From: CAZNXJ01 sp964577115
GTDB lineage: Bacteria; Planctomycetota; Planctomycetia; Pirellulales; Pirellulaceae
Length of the DNA: 64,000 bases
Reading direction: 5' to 3'
Assembly: GCA_964577115.1 (NCBI GenBank)
Contig: CAZNXJ010000001.1
Coordinates: forward strand, 1 to 64,000
The translations under genes were made by a program, and so were the position numbers. Within the stretch, counting starts at the first letter, position 1, and each line of letters opens with the position of its first letter. Below the pieces are notes generated by a model that ran no database searches, was not told where the DNA came from, and saw nothing but the letters and a program-made list of their open reading frames with translations. This document shows positions 8,042-18,500 of the stretch, in pieces.

Positions 8042-9097
8042 CTACGGCGCCGGGGGCGCCGGAGCCGCTCGTTCCGCGAATTTATCCAGGCCGACGATCT
8101 GAGCCCGCTCGGGCCCCGCCTCGCGAACCAGCTCGCAGAGCATGCGGATCGTTTCGAGCTGCGGATCCTCGACGACCATGCATGAGGGATGGCAGAGGAA
8201 ATCGAACACCGCGCCGTTTTCGATCGCCCATTCGGCGGCCATTCGAATCGCCTTCTTGAACCACGGCAATTTCCAGTAGTTCGTGCGGAACCCTCCCACG
8301 TCGCTGATGGGGCTCATCGGTACTTCAACGAGCCCGTTGGGATACGTGAACGGCTGCGCTTCCTGCTGAGCCCGCACGATGTCGGCATACACCTCGTCGC
8401 TCGGCTCCTGTTTCGGCATTCCTGCCTGGTGCCGTGGGTAGAGCGAGCTAACCCAGGAGAACCCAAGCTCCTTCATCATTTCCTGGAGGTCGGGCCGGTC
8501 AAGCAGACCGCGGTAGAAGCCGCCCGGCGTTCGAAAACCGTTCTCCTTGATTCCCGCGCGCGTCTGGAGTGCAATCGCCGTCGCCTCGATGTTTTCCCGA
8601 ATGACTTCATGCGCTTCCTTGCCGCGCACGAGCCACGGGGCACGCTGGAAGCGGAACTGCGTATCGACCGCTTTGCCGGCCATCACGTTGACGTGATCGT
8701 ACGTGTGATTGCCAATCGGGTGCCCCATTTCGGCGATCTCCTGGAGCCATCCGACGTCGGCCTGTTCGAGCACTCGCCCGACACAGAAATAATGGATGAC
8801 CGCGCCGTATTCGCGCGCCAGGCGAGCCGCCGCGACGGAGTACTTCTTGGTTGCTTCGTCGAGATTGCCTTTCTGGAAATCCCATTCGAGCATCCCGCGC
8901 TGCGGGTACTCGCGGCTCATTTCCAGGTCGAGCGTGATGGCGATGAGGGCGGGACGCTTGGGCGGGGTGTCCTGAGCCAACGCGCGAGCGGCGCCGCCGG
9001 CGGCCAGCAGGCCCGCCGCGGAACGGACGAGCCAATCACGGCGATGTAAGACGCCTTGAAGCGGCGCGTCCGACCGAGAAGCATGGGGTGCCATCAT
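8042..9097 (-). CDS. Tat-exported polysaccharide deacetylase-like protein
   Basis: The product is 351 aa. Residues 19-43 form a twin-arginine-type signal (HRRDWLVRSAAGLLAAGG ending ARALAQ). The mature part has the NodB-like barrel features of carbohydrate esterase family 4: an ITLDLEMSREY strand with an acidic residue, and the metal-binding signature GHPIGNHTYDHVNV with the His-x3-His pattern. A late FLCHPSCM segment supplies another His. It should act outside the cytoplasmic membrane on an N- or O-acetylated polysaccharide; the actual substrate cannot be told. The second Met, three codons downstream, is an equally possible start. It is divergent from the SUMF1-like gene at 9211. Confidence 0.8.
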   Translation of the reverse strand: MMAPHASRSDAPLQGVLHRRDWLVRSAAGLLAAGGAARALAQDTPPKRPALIAITLDLEMSREYPQRGMLEWDFQKGNLDEATKKYSVAAARLAREYGAVIHYFCVGRVLEQADVGWLQEIAEMGHPIGNHTYDHVNVMAGKAVDTQFRFQRAPWLVRGKEAHEVIRENIEATAIALQTRAGIKENGFRTPGGFYRGLLDRPDLQEMMKELGFSWVSSLYPRHQAGMPKQEPSDEVYADIVRAQQEAQPFTYPNGLVEVPMSPISDVGGFRTNYWKLPWFKKAIRMAAEWAIENGAVFDFLCHPSCMVVEDPQLETIRMLCELVREAGPERAQIVGLDKFAERAAPAPPAP

Positions 9098-9210
9098 CCG
9101 CTATATTGCTCCACAAGCTGTCGTTTATCGGCAAGGGTATCTCTGTCCCTTCCGACCTGCCCGACCATCGATATTTCACGCACTCAAGGGCAAAGGCTCA
9201 GTATACCACC

Positions 9211-9990
9211 ATGAGCGGACTGCTGCTTGTAACCTTGCTGTTCGCGGCCGACCCGGCGGACACGGACGTGTTGAAAACTTTTCGCGACGAGTTCATCACG
9301 ATCACGCCGGGCGAAGGACCGTTTCCCGCCGAGTTCATGATGGGGGGCATGCGTCCCAACGAACAGCCGGTACGGCGAGTCCGCTTTACGCGGCCGTTTG
9401 CCATCGCGAAATACGAGGTGCCTCAGAACCTCTACGAAGCCGTGATGGGGGCGAACCCGAGCCGCTGGAAGGGCCCACGCAACTCGGTCGAAATGGTGTC
9501 GTTTCACGAAGCCGAGGAGTTCTGCCGGCGAGTGACCGAGAAGCTGCGCGCAGCGGGTTTGATTCGCGAGGACCAGGTGGTCCGGCTCCCGTCCGAAGCC
9601 GAATGGGAGTATTGCGCCCGGGCGGGCACGCGCACCGAGTACTCGTTCGGCGACGACGCCGGGGAACTCGATGCATATGCCTGGTACACCGGCAACGCTG
9701 CGGGCAACGACCCGCCGGTAGGCGCGAAGAAGCCAAACCCGTGGGGACTCTACGACGTCCATGGCTACCTGTGGGAATGGTGCACCGACACGGCTCACCC
9801 GAACTACGACGGCGCTCCTACCAACCCTTCCGCATGGGTCGAAGGTGGCGATACCGCCCGCCGCATGCTTCGCGGCGGCAGTTGGAAGGACGAAGCCGCC
9901 GCCCTGCGCTCGGCCGCTCGGCGCAGCGCACTCGCCACCACCCGTGACGACGCCATCGGCCTGCGCTGCGTGCTCGACACGGTAGAGTGA
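9211..9990 (+). CDS. SUMF1/FGE-fold domain protein lacking the catalytic cysteines
   Basis: The 259-aa protein has the formylglycine-generating-enzyme (SUMF1) fold over most of its length: FAIAKYEVPQNLYEAVMG, VSFHEAEEFCRRV, VRLPSEAEWEYCARAGT, NPWGLYDVHGYLWEWC, and the C-terminal RMLRGGSWKDE and GLRC. A short hydrophobic N-terminus (SGLLLVTLLFAA) may be a signal peptide. Authentic FGE has two copper-binding cysteines shortly after RGGS; here that stretch is KDEAAALRSAARRSA and has none. It is therefore unlikely to mature sulfatases, and may bind ligands or be an accessory secreted protein. The ATG at 9211 was chosen because the sequence upstream in frame is not hydrophobic or conserved. Confidence 0.82.
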   Translation: MSGLLLVTLLFAADPADTDVLKTFRDEFITITPGEGPFPAEFMMGGMRPNEQPVRRVRFTRPFAIAKYEVPQNLYEAVMGANPSRWKGPRNSVEMVSFHEAEEFCRRVTEKLRAAGLIREDQVVRLPSEAEWEYCARAGTRTEYSFGDDAGELDAYAWYTGNAAGNDPPVGAKKPNPWGLYDVHGYLWEWCTDTAHPNYDGAPTNPSAWVEGGDTARRMLRGGSWKDEAAALRSAARRSALATTRDDAIGLRCVLDTVE

Positions 9991-10194
9991 AGCGTCCATC
10001 GCAGGCGAGTCTCGACGGCGGGCAAGCACGGCGGGCAAGGGGGTAAGCGTCTCCCGATGCGCGCCCGGTCATTTTTGCTCACAAAGCCCTGAACCTTGTC
10101 CCCCTCTCCATGTTCCTCTTCATTGCCGACAGCCACTTCGGTAAGATTCTCGCTCTGTCGACAAGGATGTCTCGCCGCACCCGCGATTCGCTCT

Positions 10195-12081
10195 GTGATC
10201 ACCACTGTTCGAGCTGCCAGTTCGACTCAGCCGTCGCCCAGCCGCCCGCCGCCGACTCGCCACCTGATCGGGCGCATGCTTGCTCTGGGACTGCGCTATT
10301 GGCCGGCGTGTCTCGGCGTCGTCGCTCAACACGTGGCGCTCGTGCTACTCCACCTGACCGGCCTGGGGCTTGCCGGGCTAGGCATCGACGTGGTCCGGCA
10401 TGCTCTGATGCCCGACGTTCGCCAACCTGCGTTCCCGTGGGGGCTGACGCCTCCGCAATCGTGGTCGCCCATGACGACGGTCACGGCGATCGCCATCGCG
10501 ATGCTCGCTCTCGCGTCGCTCAACACGCTGCTCAAGTACCTCGCCGCCGCCAGCGCCGCCAATCTTTCGCAGCGAGTTCTCGTCCAGCTGCGGACCGACG
10601 TTTACGACAAGCTACAACGGCTGAGCTTTCGTTTCTTCGACGCCAATAGTAGCAGCTCACTGATCAACCGCGCGTCGAGCGACGCCCAGGCCGTACGAAC
10701 GTTTGTCGATGGCGTCATTATCAAGGTGCTGACCGTCAGCCTTTCGCTGATGGTGTACATGGGCTACATGCTCTCGGTGCACGTGCCGCTGACACTGGCG
10801 TGCCTTTTGACCTCGCCGCTATTGGTGTGTGGAGCCGTCCTCTTCTCGCGGTTCGTTCAACCTCAGTATCGGCGGAGCAGCGAGCTGATCGACCGGCTAA
10901 TCGTGACGGTGGTCGAAAACTTTCAGGGCATTCACGTCGTCAAAGGCTTCGCGCGCGAGGCGGAGGAACAGGAAAGGTTTCGCCGGGCCAACCAGCGAGT
11001 CCGCGATCAGAAGGAAAAAATCTTCTGGCAAATCAGCACCTATCAACCGCTGATGGGCATGCTGACTCAGCTGAACATGCTGATCCTAATTGGCTACGGC
11101 GGATATCTCGTCGTGCGCGGCCAGCTGGCTTTGGGGGCCGGGTTATTCGTGTTTGCGAGCTTGCTGCACGAGTTCGCGAACCAGGTGTCGCAGATCATCA
11201 ACATCGTCAACACGATCCAAAGCAGCTTGACGGGGGCCCAGCGTGTCTTCGAGGTGCTCGACGCCCCACTCGAAATCACCAGCCCGCCGAGCGCCGTGCG
11301 TCTGCCGCGTGCCCGCGGGAGGCTTGAATTCGACCACGTGGACTTCGCCTACCGCGACGGCGAACCGGTGCTGCGCGACGTCTCGTTCCGACTCGAAGCC
11401 GGCCAATGCCTCGGCATTGTTGGTGAGACCGGGGCGGGTAAGAGCAGCCTGCTCGGCCTGATCGCTCGCTTCTACGATGTCTCGGCCGGCCGCGTGCTGG
11501 TCGATGGCATCGACGTACGGCAGCTCGACCTGGACGACCTGCGTCGCAATATCGGTATCGTGTTCCAGGACAGCTTTCTGTTCAGCAACACCGTCGCGGC
11601 GAATATTGCGTTCGGCAAGCCCGACGCGACGCAGGCCGAGATCGAACGCGCTGCGCGCATGGCCGCCGCGCACGACTTCATTGTCCGATTGCCGCAGGGC
11701 TATGACACGATCGTGGGGGAACATGGGGCAAACCTTTCGGGTGGCCAGCGTCAGCGGCTCGCCATCGCTCGCGCCTTGCTGCTCAACCCACCGATCCTCG
11801 TGCTCGACGACGCCACGGCCTCGGTCGATTCCGAAACCGAGCACGAGATTCAGCAGGCGATCCGGGCGGCGGCGGAACGCCGCACAACGCTGCTCGTATC
11901 GAACCGGATCAGCACGCTCCAGCGCGCCGACCACATTCTCGTGCTGCATCAAGGGCGCGTGATTCAGAGCGGCACGCACCAGCAGTTAATGGCAGCCCGC
12001 GGCTACTACCGCCGCCTTGCAGAACTTCAGAGCTATGAACCGCGGCCCAGCGACACTCGCGGGGCATCGGCATGGAATTGA
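10195..12081 (+). CDS. ABC exporter half-transporter with degenerate ATP-site residues
   Basis: A type I exporter: an N-terminal six-helix domain (first helix near YWPACLGVVAQHVALVLLHL) followed by an ATPase domain. Walker A is GETGAGKSS, the signature is LSGGQRQR, but Walker B is ILVLDDATASVD, with Asp in place of the catalytic Glu, and the H-loop position is Asn in SNRIST rather than His. Its partner starts one base after its stop. Together this is the pattern of heterodimeric exporters (TM287/288, BmrCD type) in which one of two ATP sites is non-hydrolytic. Substrate is unknown. The start is uncertain: TTG 10096, GTG 10195 or ATG 10276 are possible; the last still keeps the first membrane helix. 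Confidence 0.9.
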   Translation: MITTVRAASSTQPSPSRPPPTRHLIGRMLALGLRYWPACLGVVAQHVALVLLHLTGLGLAGLGIDVVRHALMPDVRQPAFPWGLTPPQSWSPMTTVTAIAIAMLALASLNTLLKYLAAASAANLSQRVLVQLRTDVYDKLQRLSFRFFDANSSSSLINRASSDAQAVRTFVDGVIIKVLTVSLSLMVYMGYMLSVHVPLTLACLLTSPLLVCGAVLFSRFVQPQYRRSSELIDRLIVTVVENFQGIHVVKGFAREAEEQERFRRANQRVRDQKEKIFWQISTYQPLMGMLTQLNMLILIGYGGYLVVRGQLALGAGLFVFASLLHEFANQVSQIINIVNTIQSSLTGAQRVFEVLDAPLEITSPPSAVRLPRARGRLEFDHVDFAYRDGEPVLRDVSFRLEAGQCLGIVGETGAGKSSLLGLIARFYDVSAGRVLVDGIDVRQLDLDDLRRNIGIVFQDSFLFSNTVAANIAFGKPDATQAEIERAARMAAAHDFIVRLPQGYDTIVGEHGANLSGGQRQRLAIARALLLNPPILVLDDATASVDSETEHEIQQAIRAAAERRTTLLVSNRISTLQRADHILVLHQGRVIQSGTHQQLMAARGYYRRLAELQSYEPRPSDTRGASAWN

Positions 12082-12082
12082 T

Positions 12083-13885
12083 ATGAGTGAGCCGCATTCA
12101 TCCCGGCAGCGCCTGACGGCGGCTCGGATTGAAGTCGAGCAGCAACAACGGCCGCTCGAGTTCCGCCTGATCACACGGCTGCTCGGCTACACGCGCCCGT
12201 ACGCACGGCTGCGCAACTGGCTGTTCGTCCTGGTCATCATCCGCTCGATCCAGCTTCCCGCGCTGACATGGGTATTGGCCGCGGTCATTCGAGGTCCCAT
12301 CGCCGCGGCGGATACGACAGGCGTCGTTTTGGGAGCGATCGGCTTTGCTCTGCTGGCCATCTCGACGCAAATCGTCATGCACTTTCGCCAGCGATTTGCG
12401 CTCGAGTTGGGCGAGCGCGTCGTGTACGACCTGCGCAACGAACTGTTCGCTCATGTGCAGCGGATGCCAATGAGCTGGTTTCATGGGACGAAGGTCGGGC
12501 GTGTCATTAGCCGTATGGCTTCGGATGTCGAAGACGTCCGGATCGGCGTGCAGGAAGTCCTGTTCATCTCGCTGGTGCAATTCGGCCAGATGGTTTTCGC
12601 AGGCCTCTGCATGCTCTGGTTCGACTGGACGCTGTTCCTCATCGTGCTCGGACTCGCCCCCGTCATCTGGACGATCAATCACTTCTTCCATCGGCGCTTG
12701 AGCGTCGTTCTCCGGGCGATGCGCGAATCGTTCAGCCGCGTGACCGCGACGCTCGCCGAATCCGTGCTCGGCGTGCGGGTGACGCAGAGCTTTGTGCGGC
12801 AGCAGGAAAACGCGCGGCTGTTCCAGCAGCTTGCCGAAGACCATTCGACCTACAACACGGCCGTCATGCGGACGCATGGATTGTTCCTGCCGCTCCTCGA
12901 GCTGAACAACCAGTTCTTCGTCGCGCTGCTACTGCTGATCGGAGGCTACCGGGCGCTGGCCCCCGACTCGCCCACCGATGTTGGAGACCTCGTGGGATTC
13001 TTCTTTATGGCGAACATGTTTTTTGCTCCGATTTCCGTGCTCGGCAATCAATACCACCAGGCGATGACGGCCATGGCCGGCGCGGAACGCGTCTTCTCGC
13101 TGCTCGATACGCCGCCCGCTTGGCAAGATCCTCCGGACGCCGAGCCGCTGCCGGAGATGCGGGGCGAGGTCGAGCTGCGCAGTGTGACGTTTGGCTATGA
13201 TCCGCAGCGCCCCGTGCTGATCGACGTCTCGATGCACGTGCCACCGGGCCAGACCGTGGCGCTCGTCGGCCACACGGGCAGCGGCAAGAGCTCGATTATC
13301 AACCTGATCGCGAAGTTCTACCTGCCGACCAGCGGGCAGGTGCTCATTGACGGGCGGGATATCCGCCAGTTGGACTCGGAGTTTCTCCGCCGGTCCATGG
13401 GAATCGTGCTCCAGAACAACTTTCTTTTCGAGGGGACGATCGCCGACAACATTCGCGTGGGCCGGCCATCGGCGACTGACGAAGAAGTCGAACAGGCACT
13501 GCGAAAGTTGGATTGCTGGGACCTGTTCGCTCCGCTACCCGACGGGCTGAATACGCAGGTCGGCGAGCGCGGAGCGTCCCTGTCGGTCGGCCAGCGTCAA
13601 TTGGTTTGCTTCGCCCGCGCCCTGATCGCCGACCCGCGGATCCTCATTCTCGATGAAGCCACGAGCAGCATCGACACGCGCACAGAAGCTCGATTGCAAA
13701 CTGCACTGAATGTTCTGATCGCGGGCCGCACCAGCTTTGTCGTCGCGCATCGGCTGAGCACGATTCGGCACGCCGACCAGGTGATCGTCCTACAACATGG
13801 CCGAGTGATCGAACGCGGCGCGCATGATCAGCTTGTCGCCTCCCGCGGCGTCTATGCCGGGATGTACCAGCGCTTCGCGGCGTAG
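12083..13885 (+). CDS. ABC exporter half-transporter, catalytic partner
   Basis: This 600-aa protein starts one base after the stop of the preceding transporter (TGATATG), so the two are translationally coupled. It has the membrane domain (RNWLFVLVIIRSIQLPALTW first helix, the intracellular coupling segment VYDLRNELFAHVQRMPMSWF) and an ATPase domain with Walker A GHTGSGKSS, Walker B ILILDEATSSID with the catalytic Glu, and H-loop VAHRLSTI. Its signature motif is LSVGQRQ instead of LSGGQ; this altered signature would face the degenerate Walker site of the partner. The residues thus fit a heterodimer with one working ATP site. Role: export of a lipid, drug or peptide; not resolvable from sequence. 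Confidence 0.93.
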   Translation: MSEPHSSRQRLTAARIEVEQQQRPLEFRLITRLLGYTRPYARLRNWLFVLVIIRSIQLPALTWVLAAVIRGPIAAADTTGVVLGAIGFALLAISTQIVMHFRQRFALELGERVVYDLRNELFAHVQRMPMSWFHGTKVGRVISRMASDVEDVRIGVQEVLFISLVQFGQMVFAGLCMLWFDWTLFLIVLGLAPVIWTINHFFHRRLSVVLRAMRESFSRVTATLAESVLGVRVTQSFVRQQENARLFQQLAEDHSTYNTAVMRTHGLFLPLLELNNQFFVALLLLIGGYRALAPDSPTDVGDLVGFFFMANMFFAPISVLGNQYHQAMTAMAGAERVFSLLDTPPAWQDPPDAEPLPEMRGEVELRSVTFGYDPQRPVLIDVSMHVPPGQTVALVGHTGSGKSSIINLIAKFYLPTSGQVLIDGRDIRQLDSEFLRRSMGIVLQNNFLFEGTIADNIRVGRPSATDEEVEQALRKLDCWDLFAPLPDGLNTQVGERGASLSVGQRQLVCFARALIADPRILILDEATSSIDTRTEARLQTALNVLIAGRTSFVVAHRLSTIRHADQVIVLQHGRVIERGAHDQLVASRGVYAGMYQRFAA

Positions 13886-14045
13886 CAGTACAGGGCACTT
13901 GGAGAACCCGAGCCCCCGTAATCATCCCCGGAACGACGCGGCGCAGCGTGAACGCCGCACCGTTTTCTCCAGAGCTGATCTGCCTATCGAATCCTTTTCA
14001 GGGAAAGGTCGCCGGCGCCTCGTCGCGCTGCCGAAGCCGAACGGT

Positions 14046-15503
14046 TTAGGCAAGAACGTCGTGGATGACGTTGCCGTGAACGTCGGTAAGACGGAACTGG
14101 CGGCCCTGGTAGGTGTATGTGAGTCGCTCGTGGTCGAGCCCCAAGAGGTGCAGGATCGTGGCCTGGATATCGTGCACGTGCACCGCGTTTTCGACCGTAT
14201 TGAAGCCGAGCTCGTCCGTTGTGCCGTACGTCACACCCGGCTTCATTCCGCCACCCGCCATCCACATCGTGAATGCCTGCGGGTGATGGTCGCGGCCGAG
14301 CTTTCGACCGAGGGCCGGGTTGGTCTCAACCATCGGCGTCCGCCCGAACTCGCCGCCCCAAATGACAAGCGTCTCGTCGAGCAGCCCACGCTGGCGAAGA
14401 TCCTGAATTAACGCGGCCGCGCCCTGATCGGTCGCTCCGCAGTTGCTCTTTAAATTCCCCGCAACATCGGAATGAGCATCCCATCCCTCGTGATAAATAT
14501 TGATAAACCGCACACCGCGTTCGACCATGCGTCGTGCGAGCAGGCAGGCGCGCGCGAATGATGGTTTGTCCGGGTCCACGCCATACATGTCCAGTGTCGC
14601 CTGAGATTCGCTCCGTAAGTCCATCAGCTCGGGCGCCGACGTTTGGAGACGGAACGCCATTTCATACGAGGCGATGCGCGTGCCGATTTCCGGGTCACCG
14701 ACGACGTCGAGCCGTTTGCGATTGAGCATCTCGATCAGGTCGAGTGACTCGCGCTGCAACTTCGCATCGACCGGCTCGGGGCTCGTCACGTTCAGAATCG
14801 GATCGCCCTGATTGCGGAAGCGGACGCCCGAATACACGGTCGGGAGAAATCCGCTCGACCAATTCGCCGCTCCACCACTGATGCCGGCCCCTGTCGACAT
14901 GACGACAAAGGCGGGCAGATCCGTCGCTTCGGCGCCCAAACCGTAGAGCACCCAGCTTCCGAGGCACGGGCGTCCGGGCTGAGCAAACCCCGAGTTGAAG
15001 AAGATCTGCGCCGGCGCGTGATTGAACTGGTCGGTATGCACCGCTCGCAGAATACAAATGTCGTCGACCACCTTCGCCAGGTGCGGCATTACTTCCGAAA
15101 TCTCGGCGCCGCACTGACCATGTTTGGCAAACTTATAAACCGGCCCAAGCGCGGCCGCATCGGGGCGAATGAACGCGTAGCGCTGCCCGCCGATCACTTC
15201 CGGTGGAATCGACTTACCTTCGTAGTCCGCCAGCTTCGGCTTGTAGTCGAACAGATCGAGTTGACTGGGCCCACCCGCCATAAAAAGATGAATGACCGCT
15301 TTCGCCTTCGGTGCGAAGTGGGGTGGCTTCGGCGCCAAGGGGCGCGAATCGACACGGCTGGCCGAGACGGTCCGGCCGGGCACGGCACCAGTCAGCAGCG
15401 AAGCGAGCGCGATCTTGCCGACTCCCACGCCACACTGACCAAAAAAATGACGCCGCGTCGTAAGGATCGGATCCTGCGCGTTGCGATGAGTGTCCCGTTT
15501 CAT
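14046..15503 (-). CDS. DUF1501 (sulfatase-fold) Tat-exported protein
   Basis: The 485-aa product begins with a Tat signal, TTRRHFFGQCG at about residues 15-25. It is then typical of DUF1501, an alkaline-phosphatase/sulfatase-superfamily domain abundant in planctomycetes: AKAVIHLFMAGGPSQLDLFDYKPKL, MPHLAKVVDDICILRAVHTD, HAPAQIFFNSGF, GRPCLGSWVLYGLG, and VIWGGEFGRTPM near the end. Its start is only 14 bp after the PSD1 cytochrome gene stop, so the two form an operon; the same pair recurs throughout planctomycete genomes. The function of the pair is not established experimentally; a role in periplasmic polymer breakdown is often supposed. The ATG at 15503 was chosen over a long non-homologous frame upstream. 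Confidence 0.93.
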   Translation of the reverse strand: MKRDTHRNAQDPILTTRRHFFGQCGVGVGKIALASLLTGAVPGRTVSASRVDSRPLAPKPPHFAPKAKAVIHLFMAGGPSQLDLFDYKPKLADYEGKSIPPEVIGGQRYAFIRPDAAALGPVYKFAKHGQCGAEISEVMPHLAKVVDDICILRAVHTDQFNHAPAQIFFNSGFAQPGRPCLGSWVLYGLGAEATDLPAFVVMSTGAGISGGAANWSSGFLPTVYSGVRFRNQGDPILNVTSPEPVDAKLQRESLDLIEMLNRKRLDVVGDPEIGTRIASYEMAFRLQTSAPELMDLRSESQATLDMYGVDPDKPSFARACLLARRMVERGVRFINIYHEGWDAHSDVAGNLKSNCGATDQGAAALIQDLRQRGLLDETLVIWGGEFGRTPMVETNPALGRKLGRDHHPQAFTMWMAGGGMKPGVTYGTTDELGFNTVENAVHVHDIQATILHLLGLDHERLTYTYQGRQFRLTDVHGNVIHDVLA

Positions 15504-15517
15504 CGTAAGCACTCCCG

Positions 15518-18500
15518 TCAGGGCTTGGTGATTGTTTCGTCGAGGTTCAAGATCGCGCGGGCGACGAGCGTCCATGCCGCTCGCTCGACGAGTTGTTCTG
15601 TGGATTCGTTCGCGGACGGCGAGCCAGCAATCGCCGCCACATCGAGTTCGCCGGCTTTCAGCCGTGCATGTTGTCGTTGGTAAAAATCGACGACCGCCGC
15701 CAGCTCGTCCGGCGAAGGGGGCCGAGTCAAACAGCGCCGCATCGCGTAATCGGCACGCTGTTCCGCACTGTCGGCATGCGCCACAACAAGGCGGCTCAGT
15801 GCCTGAGCGCATTCGAAAAACACATCGTCGTTCAGCAGCGTCAGCGCTTGTAGCGGCGTGTTCGTCACCTCGCGGCGCGGCACGCACGCCTCACCGCTCG
15901 GCGCATCGAACGTGCTGAACATGGCATACGGAGCCGTCCGTTTGGCAAACGTGTAGAGACCACGGCGATACCGATCCTCGCCCTCACTGACCTTCCATTC
16001 CAACGGACCATAAGTTCCTTCGGACGTAACACCCGCCGGCTGCGGCGGGAAGACGCTGGGTCCGCCCAGTTTTGTGGTCAATAGACCGCTCATCCGCAGC
16101 ACGCCGTCACGAATCAGTTCGGCATCGATTCGGCGCCGTGGAGCACGCGCGAGCAGCACGTTCTCCGGATCGCGTTCGAGCAGTTCGGGCGAAACATGCG
16201 ACGATTGCTGGTACGCCGCGCTGGTGACGATCAGCCGATGCAGCCCCTTGATCGACCAGCCGCTCCGCACCAATTCCGTCGCCAACCAGTCGAGCAGTTC
16301 GGGGTGCGTCGGCAGCTCTCCTTGGAAGCCGAAATCCTCGGTCGTCCGGACGAGGCCGCGTCCGAAAATCGTGGCCCAGTGGCGATTCACAATGACACGG
16401 GCAACGAGCGGGTTGCGGCCATTCACCAGCCACCGTGCGAACTCGAGCCGGTTTGTGGGCTCGTCGCCGTAGCCCTTCAGGAATTCCGGAATGCCCGGCT
16501 CGACTTGCTCGCCCGGCTGAAGGAACTCGCCGCGGTGATGAATGAACGTGGGCCGCGGATGATCCGCCGGCCGTTCGGCAAACACCAGCGTCGTGGGATA
16601 CTCGGGCATTGACCGCCGAAGCTGCTCGATTTGCTTTCGCTCCTCAGCCAGCTCGGGGCACACCGACAGGAAGTACTCCCGCAGCCGTTCGCGATCGGCA
16701 CTCGACCGTTCGCCCTCGGGCACGAGTAGTAAGCGCTCGATATCGTCGGGCAGCCCGTAGGCGGCCGCTGGCTTGTCGTCCGTCGTCACCGAGACGCGGA
16801 ACCGCCCCAGCCCTGCGGCATAGTAGCGTTCGAACAACAGCTCGAGGGACAGCTCGTCGGCCATCGCCGGCTCCGCCAACGTAAACACGGCAATCTGGGC
16901 GTGTCCCTGGCCACCATCGATGGACCAGCCGCTGAGCGGATCACCGTCAATGGCGCGGGCGGCGGTATTCCCGCCCGCCGCGTAGCTATGCGTGGCACCG
17001 CTGAGCGGCAGTGTTTGCTCGCCGGCGCGCAGCGTGATCTCGCTCAGGAAAAAATCGCCGATTGGCCCTTCGTAATACACACGGCCCGGCCCGTTGGCCG
17101 GCAGCCGCTCGTCGGGCAATGCTTCGATACGAATCGCCGTAATACGGCCGTGCGGATTCTTGTACCGTATCTGATAGATATCACGCTTCGTTTGATCGCC
17201 ACTCGAGATGATGGAACCATCATCCAGTATCTCGAGCCGCGGAAGATTGGCCGAAGCTTCGATCGGCTCGAGCGTATGCCAGCGAATCGCACGTTCCGTC
17301 TCCGTTGCGAGCCACTCCTGGAACCGCTGCTTGAGATACTCCTGGCGGCGTACTTCCAACGGCCGGTCGTCCACGCGCCTCTCGCCGAACTGAATTCGGA
17401 AGCGACCGAGCGTATGCTGGCCGCCGAATTGCTGATCGATCGTGACCGTCCACCGCAGCGAACCGCTCGACGGTAGCGGCTGAGCCAGCGTGGCAATCAG
17501 ATGCCGGTTAACGTTCCAAGGCGCGGGGCCCTGAATGGCCCAGCCCGTTTCTGGTTTACGGTCCAAAGCATGCGCCGCAGGGTAACCGTCTTGAGCGAAA
17601 TCGGCCTCGGCCGAAGCAAAGGCCACCGGCTGCACCTCCGCGGCCTCGGCCGCCTGGACACTCGCCGTCAACTCGGTCACAACGAAATTGCCGTGCGGTG
17701 TGCGGCCTGGCCCCTGGCTGGGAAGATTGCTATCGGCGAGCGCTTCGAGCCGCAGCGCCGTGATCGGCACCGCGGGGCCCTCGAAGACAAGCGTGTAGGT
17801 GTCTTTGTCAGGAACATCTCCCGTTACGAATAGCGATCCATCGTCCCGTACTTCGAGCGTCGCACCGCTTGCCGCGGTCGCCTGCACGAGTTGCCCGGTA
17901 TGCCAGATGAAGTCGGGAGCCGGAGGGAAGTGTTCAGCCAGCCTTCGAGTGCGCTCGTCGATCTGCCGCTGAATCGCTTCCCGCTGCTGACGAATGTCTT
18001 CGCGTACGACGCTCGCCACCGGCTCGTCGGCGTTGTTCAGCAGCGCCATGACCTGGTAGTACTCGCGATGCTCAATCGGATCGTACTTGTGCGTATGGCA
18101 CTGAGCGCAGCCGAGCGTTAAACCGAGCCAGGCCGTGCCGGTCGTGCTGACGCGATCGACCATCGCGTGAAAGCGGAACTCGAGCGGATCGATACCGCCT
18201 TCTTCGTTGATCATCGTGTTGCGGTGGAAGCCTGTCGCAATACGCTGCTCGAGTGTCGCATTGGGCAGCATATCCCCGGCAAGCTGCTCGATCGTGAACT
18301 CGTCGAACGGCTTGTCTTCATTCAAAGCCTTGATGACCCAATCGCGATACGGCCACATCGACCGGGGGCGATCCTTCTCGTAGCCGTTCGTGTCGGCGTA
18401 GCGAGCCAGATCGAGCCAGCGGCGCGCCCAGCGCTCGCCGTAGTGTGGCGAAGCGAGCAGGCTATCCACTAGCCGCTCGTATGCATCCGGTGCCGTGTCG

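Noticed and set aside
9211..9990. Formylglycine-generating enzyme
   Set aside because: The fold matches but both catalytic cysteines after RGGS are missing.
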